Below, piece by piece: positions 1 to 6,080 of a stretch of DNA of 17,243 nt; position 1 is the first letter of the stretch, and every line of letters starts with the position of its first letter. The notes under the pieces were generated by a model. That model made no database searches. It was not told where the DNA came from and saw only the letters and a list, made by a program, of their open reading frames with translations. Both the position numbers and the translations under genes were made by a program. Source of the DNA: CAYSNP01 sp050945855 (GTDB taxonomy: Bacteria; Bacillota; Clostridia; Christensenellales; DTU072); NCBI GenBank assembly GCA_050945855.1, contig JBMNTS010000024.1:1-17243 (forward strand), given 5' to 3'.

Positions 1-111
1 AAGCATAACGTGGTCATAGATAACCATTATTATCGCGATTCCGCGCAAAAAATCCAGTTCCCACGCTCTTTTCTTTTTTGGCTTTGGAGTTGAAAGTGAC
101 TGCGTATTCAT
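1..111 (-). CDS. DUF1624/HGSNAT-like membrane acyltransferase, N-terminal fragment
   Basis: Only the first 37 codons are inside the window; the gene runs off the left edge. It starts with an ATG whose last bases overlap the TGA of the upstream coiled-coil gene (ATGA, 4 bases shared), which supports this start and suggests translational coupling. An AAGGTGG stretch lies just upstream. After a short basic leader (residues 9-16, PKPKKKRA) comes WELDFLRGIAIIMVIYDHVM. This matches the opening of the DUF1624 / heparan-alpha-glucosaminide N-acetyltransferase-like family, multi-pass membrane proteins that begin with a WE-D-RG block and a conserved His in the first membrane helix. The rest of the protein is not visible, so substrate and completeness are unknown. 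Related OafA/acyltransferase-3 proteins share a similar start and remain an alternative. Confidence 0.72.
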   Translation of the reverse strand, partial: MNTQSLSTPKPKKKRAWELDFLRGIAIIMVIYDHVML

Positions 112-779
112 TTATATTCCACCTTTTGCAATTTTATTCTGCCCCCTTCCTCGCGGTAAACCACAAATCTGTCGTTGTACTCATGAATCAGCAGGGAAGG
201 GTCAATCGCCGATTTATAGATAGCGGGCTGCTCAAAATATCTCGCGCCTTCGCCCGTATCCGGGTAAGGCATAGGGGAGGGGTAAGCGGGCGCGCCCGCG
301 GTTTTGGCATCCAGGTAGCTGAAATCTATCTCGTTTTCCGTCTGCCGCCGAAAGCGTTTCTCTTGCTTTTCCTTTTTTTGCGCCAGTTTTTTGTGCAAGA
401 GAGTAAGCTCCCTTTCTCTGCGCGCAAGTTCTTCTTCTTTTTCCGTCACTTCACGGTGCCGCTTTAAGTGAAACTCCCTTTCCTTCAGGTTTTCCTCTCT
501 GATAATTTCCTTAAATTGCTTAAGCTGCTTTTTCTTCTCCCTCTTTTCGTGAAAAGGCTTTACAAAAATATTCCTCAGCGTGATAATCAGCGCGCAAATC
601 AGACTTGCCGCCAGCCCCGCAAGATACAGCGTACTCCAAAAATCCAAGCTTAGCAGGGCAAAATCGTATTTTACCGTCAAAAATATACCCAGGCCGATAT
701 AACAAAGGGGCACCCATAATCCGAAAAAAACGAGCAATTTTGTTATTCCTTTTATGATAAGCTCTATAAGCCTTACCAT
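108..779 (-). CDS. Unknown membrane protein with long coiled coil
   Basis: A 223-residue protein I do not recognise. Residues about 13-35 and 50-68 are hydrophobic and should form two membrane helices. Residues about 77-145 are almost entirely Lys, Arg, Glu, Gln and Leu with heptad-like spacing, so a long cytoplasmic coiled coil is likely. A Pro/Gly/Ala-rich linker (about 160-180) leads to a short, more globular C-terminus (DRFVVYRE, KLQKVEYK). No catalytic motif is visible. The start is supported by GGAGGAAGG just before the ATG. It begins 19 bases after the serS stop and overlaps the next gene by 4 bases, so it is probably cotranscribed with both. A scaffold or anchoring role is only a guess from the architecture. 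Confidence 0.85.
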   Translation of the reverse strand: MVRLIELIIKGITKLLVFFGLWVPLCYIGLGIFLTVKYDFALLSLDFWSTLYLAGLAASLICALIITLRNIFVKPFHEKREKKKQLKQFKEIIREENLKEREFHLKRHREVTEKEEELARRERELTLLHKKLAQKKEKQEKRFRRQTENEIDFSYLDAKTAGAPAYPSPMPYPDTGEGARYFEQPAIYKSAIDPSLLIHEYNDRFVVYREEGGRIKLQKVEYK

Positions 780-798
780 GCCTTCCTCCGATATTCGC

Positions 799-2061
799 TT
801 ACTTTATCAGTTTTGTGCCCATATATTTTACCAGCGCGTCCGGCACGGTTACGCTGCCGTCCTCGTTTTGGTAGTTTTCCAGAATCGCCGCCACCGTCCT
901 GCCCACAGCAAGCCCGCTGCCGTTTAAGGTATGCACAAAGCGGGTCTTATTATCTTCTCCCCTGAATTTTATGTTAGCTCTTCTTGCCTGATAAGCCTCA
1001 AAGTTGGAACAGCTGGAAATCTCCACGTACCTGCCGTAAGAAGGCATATAAACCTCGATATCGTAGGTCTTTGCGCTGCTCGCCCCCACGTCCGCGGAGC
1101 ATAGCACCACCACGCGGTAGGGCAGACCCAATATTTTCAGGATATCCTCGGCGTCCGCGGTCAGACTCTCCAGTTCCTCATAGCTGGTGTCTGGATGGGC
1201 GAATTTTACCAGTTCCACCTTATTGAATTGGTGCTGGCGAATAAGCCCTCTGGTATCTCTGCCCGCCGCGCCCGCCTCCTGGCGGAAGCAAGCGGAGTAA
1301 GCGCAATATTTAATGGGCAAATCGGTAATATCCAGAATATCCCCTCTGTGCAGATTGGTCACGGGCACCTCCGCGGTAGGGATAAGGTAATACCCGGTGC
1401 CTTCCACTCCGTACATGGTGTCCGCGAACTTGGGCAGCTGCCCTGTACCGAAAGCGCTGTCGCGGTTGACCATAAAGGGCGGAAAAATCTCTTTGTATCC
1501 TTTTTGCGCATGCGTATCCAGCATTAAGTTGATAACCGCCCTCTCCAGCCTTGCGCCCAAACCGTGATAAACGGTAAAGCGCGCGCCCGTGATTTTGGCG
1601 GCTTGCTCAAAATTCAATATCTTCAGGTTTTCGCCTATATCCCAATGGGCAAGCGGAGCAAAAGAAAACTCCCTGGGCGCGCCCGTTCTGCGCACTTCCA
1701 CGTTGTCCGCGTCTGAACTGCCCCCGGGCACGTCCGGACTCAGCATATTGGGCAAAGCCTCTATTATTACGGTGATTTTTTCCATTACCGCCGCCAGTTC
1801 CTCTTCTTCCGCCTTAATCTCTTCGCCCAACGCTTTCATTTGCGCGATAAGCTCGGAAGCGTCCTTTTTTTCTCTCTTCAGCACGGCTATCTGCGCGCTG
1901 GCGGCATTTTTCTGCGCCTTTTTTTCTTCGGAGGAGGCTATAAGCCTGCGGCGGGAATACGCTAAATCCGTCAGTCCTTCCAGCGAAAAATCAATGTTTC
2001 TTGCGGCAAGGTTTTCCTTTACGCGCTCCAGATTGTCCACAACCCATCTTAAGTCCAGCAT
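799..2061 (-). CDS. serS: Seryl-tRNA synthetase
   Basis: A full-length (420 aa) class II aminoacyl-tRNA synthetase that charges tRNA-Ser, and also tRNA-Sec where present, with serine in the cytoplasm. Residues 1-105 form the characteristic N-terminal helical hairpin (MLDLRWVVDN, then a Lys/Glu/Ala-rich antiparallel coiled coil) that grips the long variable arm of tRNA-Ser. The catalytic core follows. The TAEVPVTNLHRG segment (229-240) is typical of serine binding. Motif 2 (about 256-284) has FRQEAGAAGRDTRGLIRQHQF, with only conservative changes. Motif 3 is at about 375-400 (NGSGLAVGRTVAAILENYQ). AAGGAGAA precedes the ATG. The gene is first in a minus-strand operon with its own near-consensus promoter and a leader of only about 36 nt, too short for a T-box. 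Identification is secure. Confidence 0.98.
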   Translation of the reverse strand: MLDLRWVVDNLERVKENLAARNIDFSLEGLTDLAYSRRRLIASSEEKKAQKNAASAQIAVLKREKKDASELIAQMKALGEEIKAEEEELAAVMEKITVIIEALPNMLSPDVPGGSSDADNVEVRRTGAPREFSFAPLAHWDIGENLKILNFEQAAKITGARFTVYHGLGARLERAVINLMLDTHAQKGYKEIFPPFMVNRDSAFGTGQLPKFADTMYGVEGTGYYLIPTAEVPVTNLHRGDILDITDLPIKYCAYSACFRQEAGAAGRDTRGLIRQHQFNKVELVKFAHPDTSYEELESLTADAEDILKILGLPYRVVVLCSADVGASSAKTYDIEVYMPSYGRYVEISSCSNFEAYQARRANIKFRGEDNKTRFVHTLNGSGLAVGRTVAAILENYQNEDGSVTVPDALVKYMGTKLIK

Positions 2062-2103
2062 AGCTTACATTCTCCTTACTATTTATGGCTATTTTATTAT
2101 TCA

Positions 2104-2132
2104 ATTATAAGTTAGATATACCCCTTAGTCAA
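2104..2132 (-). promoter_or_regulatory. Sigma-A type promoter of serS
   Basis: On the minus strand TTGACT and TATAAT are separated by exactly 17 bases. The predicted start is near 2097, giving a leader of about 36 nt before the serS ATG. Confidence 0.85.
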
Positions 2133-2145
2133 GTACAATGCAATA

Positions 2146-2290
2146 TTAGCTTAGCTCAAATTGCGCCCCGCAAAAGCAGTAAGGGTGCGTAATGCCCGTG
2201 GCGGAGGATACGCGCAGAGCGTCCGCAACGGCGTATTTTTGCCTTTCGCCGGTGTTTTTTGCGGTGTATAATTGCGCTCTAAAAGGTAAA
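2146..2290 (-). other. GC-rich intergenic island; possible gene remnant or structured repeat
   Basis: The 193 bases between the serS and rpsF promoters (2133-2325) hold no intact gene. About 2161-2280 is clearly richer in G+C than its flanks. One minus-strand frame stays open for about 50 codons and ends at TAA (2146-2148). Its reading looks protein-like (KNTGERQKYAVADALRVSS, then ITHPYCFCGAQFELS), but it has no ATG, no ribosome-binding site and no visible promoter. The same stretch is bounded by an inverted repeat, CCGCAAAA at 2168-2175 and TTTTGCGG at 2257-2264. Inside it ATACGC (2208-2213) can pair with GCGTAT (2231-2236). It could be the tail of a decayed gene or a dispersed structured element. 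Function unknown. Confidence 0.4.
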
Positions 2291-2325
2291 ATACTGTTTA
2301 TTTTTAATAAAAAAGGCAATTTTAC

Positions 2326-2354
2326 TTTACATATACCTATTATTAAGCTATAAT
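2326..2354 (+). promoter_or_regulatory. Sigma-A type promoter of rpsF-ssb-rpsR
   Basis: TTTACA and TATAAT are separated by 17 bases. Transcription should start near 2360, giving a leader of about 63 nt. Confidence 0.82.
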
Positions 2355-2359
2355 AATTG

Positions 2360-2416
2360 GGCTTGATTTATAAGCTAATCCTTGCTCTCGCAAGAGAGCC
2401 AAAAGTCCAAAAGGAG
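2360..2416 (+). promoter_or_regulatory. rpsF leader with alternative hairpins, candidate S6:S18 autoregulatory site
   Basis: The leader contains GCTCTC-GCAA-GAGAGC at about 2384-2399, a 6-bp stem closed by a GNRA tetraloop. An alternative, mutually exclusive hairpin is CTTGC-TCTC-GCAAG. A flanking pair (GGCTT near 2360-2364 with AAGTC at 2403-2407) could enclose it next to the AAGGAGG ribosome-binding site (2411-2417). Autoregulation of rpsF operons by an S6:S18 complex bound to the leader is known in other bacteria. I cannot see the conserved core of that motif here, so the regulatory role is inference. Confidence 0.4.
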
Positions 2417-2423
2417 GTAAAAA

Positions 2424-2708
2424 ATGACTAAATATCAGATGCTCTACATCATCGACAATGAGCTGGACCAGGAAGCCAAAGACGCCATTGTCGAAAAGAT
2501 TTCCGCGACCATTCAGGAGTTGGAAGGCGAAGTCGTTTCGGTAGACAAATGGGGGACCCGCAAATACGCGTATCCCATTGATTACAAAACCGAAGGTTAT
2601 TACGTACTCACCACTTTCACCGCCTCAACGGCTGCGCCTGCGGAAATTGACAGAAGGATGAGAATTGATGACAAAATCATACGTCAGTTAATAACGAAAG
2701 AGGGTTAA
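2424..2708 (+). CDS. rpsF: 30S ribosomal protein S6
   Basis: A 94-residue protein of normal S6 length that sits on the platform of the small ribosomal subunit and pairs with S18. The family pattern is clear: the opening beta strand KYQMLYIIDNEL, the helix EAKDAIVEKISATIQELEG, then DKWGTRKYAYPIDYKTEGYY, which is the most conserved S6 block, and the final helix ending DDKIIRQLITKE. AAGGAGG lies 6 bases before the ATG. It is the first gene of the classic rpsF-ssb-rpsR operon, with ssb starting 6 bases after its stop. The extended glutamate tail seen in some S6 proteins is absent, as is usual outside proteobacteria. Confidence 0.97.
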   Translation: MTKYQMLYIIDNELDQEAKDAIVEKISATIQELEGEVVSVDKWGTRKYAYPIDYKTEGYYVLTTFTASTAAPAEIDRRMRIDDKIIRQLITKEG

Positions 2709-2714
2709 AAAATT

Positions 2715-3143
2715 ATGAATAAAGTTATTTTAATTGGCAATCTCACCAGAGATCCCGACCTCAAAGTGACCGCGAACAACCTTTCCGTTTGCCGCTTTTC
2801 CATTGCCGTCAATCGCCGCTACACCAGCAGCGACGGCAGCCGCGGAGTGGACTTTATCAATATCGTATGCTTCAGGAACACCGCGGACAACTGCGCCAAG
2901 TTTTTAAGGAAGGGCAGCAAGGTAGGCGTTGCGGGCTCGCTGCAAATCAGCAGTTACGATTCCGGCGACGGGGTAAGGCGCACCAATGCGGAGGTTGTCG
3001 CGGACGAAGTTCAGTTCTTATCCTCCAGAAGCGATACCACGGTGGGCGATTTTGATGACACCATCGAGGACTTGCCCGAGGTCAAAAGAGCAAAGACTAT
3101 TGACAGCCTCAAACCCATTGAGGACGATTCCGTGCCTTTTTAA
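2715..3143 (+). CDS. ssb: Single-stranded DNA-binding protein
   Basis: A 142-residue SSB that coats single-stranded DNA during replication, recombination and repair, and recruits partners through its C-terminal tip. The OB fold covers about residues 1-105: MNKVILIGNLTRDPDLK, FSIAVNRRY, VDFINIVCFRNTADNCAKFL and GSKVGVAGSLQISSYD are all family landmarks. A short acidic linker ends in DDSVPF, the conserved partner-binding tip. The linker is short (about 35 residues) compared with many SSBs. It sits between rpsF and rpsR as in most Firmicutes. Its ribosome-binding site (AAAGAGGG) overlaps the end of rpsF, so translation is probably coupled. Confidence 0.97.
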   Translation: MNKVILIGNLTRDPDLKVTANNLSVCRFSIAVNRRYTSSDGSRGVDFINIVCFRNTADNCAKFLRKGSKVGVAGSLQISSYDSGDGVRRTNAEVVADEVQFLSSRSDTTVGDFDDTIEDLPEVKRAKTIDSLKPIEDDSVPF

Positions 3144-3178
3144 TAACAATCACAATTATCGGAAAATAGGAGATCAGT

Positions 3179-3472
3179 ATGGATAAAAAAGTATTATCGG
3201 GAAACCGTAAAAGAGTGCCGCGCAAAAAAATATGCGTATATTGCGTAAATAAAACCAAGGAAATCAATTATATCGACCTGGTAAAAGATTACGAAAAGAA
3301 TATGGACCGCTCTTATGACAAGACGGGCGAAAAGCGTTTCCGCTGCATTACCGAAAAGGGCAAGATAGTGCCCCGCCGTATGAGCGGCGTATGCGGCAAT
3401 CATCAGGCGATGCTTTCCAAGGCTATTAAGAGAGCGCGTTTTATGGCCTTGCTTCCGTACAAAGCGGAGTAG
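3179..3472 (+). CDS. rpsR: 30S ribosomal protein S18, zinc-type with an insertion
   Basis: S18 binds S6 on the small-subunit platform. Recognisable blocks are the basic N-terminus with KKICVYCVNK, the NYIDLVKDYE segment, GKIVPRRMSGVCGNHQ, and the C-terminal IKRARFMALLPY, which is almost invariant in the family. At 97 residues it is about 20 longer than the usual 70-80. The excess is partly an N-terminal extension of a few residues and mainly about 12 extra residues at 41-57 (KNMDRSYDKTGEKRFRC) between the YID segment and GKIVPRR. Cys19, Cys22, Cys72 and His75, plus Cys56 in the insertion, suggest a C+ (zinc-binding) form. AGGAGA lies 5 bases before the ATG. It is the last gene before a strong terminator. 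Confidence 0.95.
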   Translation: MDKKVLSGNRKRVPRKKICVYCVNKTKEINYIDLVKDYEKNMDRSYDKTGEKRFRCITEKGKIVPRRMSGVCGNHQAMLSKAIKRARFMALLPYKAE

Positions 3473-3505
3473 GCAAAAATACAGCGATTTTCTTATCAAT
3501 CAAGC

Positions 3506-3533
3506 AAAAAGCCCGCGGAACGCGGGCTTTTTT
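3506..3533 (+). terminator. Bidirectional intrinsic terminator between rpsR and the DUF3810 gene
   Basis: GCCCGCG-GAA-CGCGGGC is a perfect 7-bp GC stem flanked by five A on the left and six T on the right. It can stop the rpsF operon on the plus strand and the apgM-alaS-dipeptidase-DUF3810 transcript on the minus strand. Confidence 0.93.
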
Positions 3534-3550
3534 GATGCAATTACAATATT

Positions 3551-4732
3551 TTATTCCGCCGTTTTATCCAGATAGACTTGAAAAATCAATCTTTGAACGG
3601 GGGTAAGTATATATTGGGGCACCTCGGTTTCGTCTATGATTACGGGGGGCAACGGTTTCGCCCTGCCTTGATTGTAGCTGTCCACCCCTTCCTTCAGCCC
3701 GGACAGTTTAAGATAAAAATCGTTTACCTTTGTGGAAAACTCGTCAATCTTTACCGCAAAGTCCCCCAGCATTTTTTGGAAATTGCTTTCCTCCCGGGGA
3801 GTGTAATATTCGTGTCTGATTTTAGGATTGATGCGATAGAATACGTCCACCATATCATTATAAGAGCGGGATACCGTCACGCTGTTTAATATGCTGCCGA
3901 AAAACAAGTTCATATATCCGGCGTACCTCACGTAATCGTTTTGGGAAGTGAGGGTGATATAGTAGGCGACAAGGTTGGCCTCGTTCTCGCGCATTACCCC
4001 TTTGGCGTGCGCAAGCTCGTGGGCTATGGTGCAGGGGGAATAGCAGTCCTTCATGGAAGTGGAAATGTTGGCCTCTCCCGTAGGCGAAAAGAATACGCCG
4101 CCCAAGCCCGCCACATCCATAACATCGCTGAAAACCACATTTTTATAAGCGGGAGTAAAGCGGGAATAATAGGGATCATCCAGCCTTTTCATTTCCTCTA
4201 TCATTATTTCCGCAAGCTCTCTGCGGGTGTAAGGGTTTTTTACAAAGCCCTTTTCGTCTCTGGGCAGCCTTTCCCCCAACTCGTTAAAATCCTGCAAATA
4301 ATATTCAACCGCGTCCGCTATAACGCTTGCCTCCAACTGCCGGTCGGCGTATGAGAGAGGTACGGGCGCGCGGTAATAATTGGGCGCCGCGCTTACGGCG
4401 TAAACGGCTAAGAATATGCTTACCGCAAGCCATACCGAAGCCATGTAATTGGCAAGCCTGATTCTGCTTTTCGCGCTTTCCGCCTTTATTATTATCACAA
4501 TCCCGGCGATAATCGCCGCCCCCACTATAAAAAACATCAATTCATAGAGGGAAAACGGCAATAGTGAGGTCAGCGCGCCGGAAAAAGCCACCCACGCCCT
4601 TCCCACTCCTCTGGAAAAGATATATTCGGCTATGTATTCTTTCTTTTTAATCAGTGTGCAAAGGAGCAGTATTGCCAGAAAAATCCCGCCGGCAATGATT
4701 TTTTTTGCGATTTGTTTGTGTTTTAATTTCAT
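3551..4732 (-). CDS. DUF3810-like membrane zinc metalloprotease-type protein
   Basis: A 393-residue protein with three predicted membrane helices in the first third (about 11-28, 47-82 and 97-116), followed by a large soluble domain. That domain carries HELAH at 238-242 in the context TIAHELAHAKG, then RENEANLVAYY at 248-258. The two His and a downstream Glu (249 or 251) would be zinc ligands, and Glu239 the catalytic base. This matches the DUF3810 family, which groups with gluzincin-type peptidases; activity and substrate are not established to my knowledge. The soluble part is probably extracellular, given helix count and the HELAH context, but I cannot prove topology. AAGGAGC precedes the ATG. 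It is the last gene of a minus-strand run, 16 bases after the M20 dipeptidase, so a role in peptide or envelope turnover is plausible but inferred. Confidence 0.85.
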   Translation of the reverse strand: MKLKHKQIAKKIIAGGIFLAILLLCTLIKKKEYIAEYIFSRGVGRAWVAFSGALTSLLPFSLYELMFFIVGAAIIAGIVIIIKAESAKSRIRLANYMASVWLAVSIFLAVYAVSAAPNYYRAPVPLSYADRQLEASVIADAVEYYLQDFNELGERLPRDEKGFVKNPYTRRELAEIMIEEMKRLDDPYYSRFTPAYKNVVFSDVMDVAGLGGVFFSPTGEANISTSMKDCYSPCTIAHELAHAKGVMRENEANLVAYYITLTSQNDYVRYAGYMNLFFGSILNSVTVSRSYNDMVDVFYRINPKIRHEYYTPREESNFQKMLGDFAVKIDEFSTKVNDFYLKLSGLKEGVDSYNQGRAKPLPPVIIDETEVPQYILTPVQRLIFQVYLDKTAE

Positions 4733-4748
4733 TTATTTTTTTGCTCCT

Positions 4749-6047
4749 TTAAAAGCATAAGTTTTTTATCGCGGTGTAGTAAATCCTTGTCAGCAGCCTG
4801 AAATGCTCTATTTCGATATGCTCGTCCGCCTTATGGACGGTATCCGGCACGCCGGGAAGTCCGGGGCCGAACGCCACGCCCAAGGGCAATACCCTGGCAT
4901 AAGTGCCGCCGCCTATGGTAACGGGCAGCGCGTCCTGACCGGTAACGTCGTTATACGCCTTTAGCAGCCCTGCCACCAAAGGATTGTCGGAAGACACGTA
5001 CAAGGGCAAGTGAAAAAAGACCTGCTCCACTTCTCCCGCAATCTTCTCCTTTAGAATTGCGGTAATGTCGTCCTTATTATAGCTTATAGGATGGCGGATA
5101 TCAACGCTTAGTATAATTTCGCCTTCAAAGAAGCGCGCCTTGCCCGGATTAAGCGTAAGCGCGCCGCTCTCTTTATCCCGCATTTCCAATCCTAAGCCCG
5201 CGCCGTTATACGCGTTGAATTGCGAATACAGGCGCCCAAACTCCGCATACTGGTCTGCCAAAAGCGCAAACAGCTTGCAAATGGCGTTATCTCCCAATTC
5301 CGGATGCGCGCCGTGCGCGCTTTTGCCTTTGGCGATAACGGTGACTCCGCTTTCCTCTTTATCTATGACCATGCCCGCCTTGACCGCTTTTTCAAGCAGC
5401 GCGGGGGGAGCTTCCTTTAGCTTTACCAAAGCGTAATCCGGCACTATATTCGCCCTGTGCCCGCCCGCGAAGTCAAGGATATCGTCATTGACCCTGATTT
5501 TTATATCGTGGTATACAATGCCCTTTTCCGCGTTGATAACGGGAAAATCCGCGTCCGGGCTGAAGCCCATCGCTGGCATTTCCTCCGTCTTTTTGTATCT
5601 GTCCATACACAGCCAGCCGCTCTCTTCATCGCAGCCCAATATGATTCTTATGCGCCTTTTGGGGACAAGCCCCTCTTCCAGCAGCTTATTGAGCGCGTAC
5701 AATACGGCTATTACCGGTCCTTTGTCGTCCAGCGCGCCCCTGCCGTATATGGAGCCGTTGTGGATTTCGCCGCCGTAAGGCGGATACGTCCAGCCCGCTC
5801 CTTCGGGCACGACGTCCAGATGCGCGAGTATGCCGAAAAGCTCGCCCTGCCCTATTTCTCCCCAGGCGCAGTAACCGTCCGTGTCCTTTACCTTCAATCC
5901 GATTTTTTGCATAAGCGCTATGGAATAATCCAGCGCCTGCCTCACTCCCGCCCCGAATGGCGCGCCGGGAAGAGGCTCCGCCTCCACGCTGTTGATTTTG
6001 AGCAAATCCTGCAACGCGCATATTGCGTCGGTAAAACTAAATTTCAT
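4749..6047 (-). CDS. M20 family dipeptidase (PepV/Sapep-like)
   Basis: A 432-residue dinuclear-zinc peptidase, most like the PepV/Sapep dipeptidases that hydrolyse dipeptides in the cytoplasm. Visible landmarks are GILAHLDVVPEG with His76 (ligand) and Asp78, GRGALDDKGP with bridging Asp107, GCDEESGW with catalytic Glu141 and ligand Glu142, and FSPDADFPVINAEKG with Asp165. Near the end VHKADEHIEIE (His405) gives the last ligand. The lid region typical of PepV is present (about 180-380, including KGKSAHGAHPE). All metal ligands are intact, so it should be active. GGAGGAATG precedes the ATG. It starts 33 bases after the alaS stop. The annotation 'Xaa-His dipeptidase' is also used for this family; the exact substrate cannot be read from sequence. 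Confidence 0.93.
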   Translation of the reverse strand: MKFSFTDAICALQDLLKINSVEAEPLPGAPFGAGVRQALDYSIALMQKIGLKVKDTDGYCAWGEIGQGELFGILAHLDVVPEGAGWTYPPYGGEIHNGSIYGRGALDDKGPVIAVLYALNKLLEEGLVPKRRIRIILGCDEESGWLCMDRYKKTEEMPAMGFSPDADFPVINAEKGIVYHDIKIRVNDDILDFAGGHRANIVPDYALVKLKEAPPALLEKAVKAGMVIDKEESGVTVIAKGKSAHGAHPELGDNAICKLFALLADQYAEFGRLYSQFNAYNGAGLGLEMRDKESGALTLNPGKARFFEGEIILSVDIRHPISYNKDDITAILKEKIAGEVEQVFFHLPLYVSSDNPLVAGLLKAYNDVTGQDALPVTIGGGTYARVLPLGVAFGPGLPGVPDTVHKADEHIEIEHFRLLTRIYYTAIKNLCF

Positions 6048-6080
6048 AACATTCCTCCATATTTACAGATATACTCTTCT

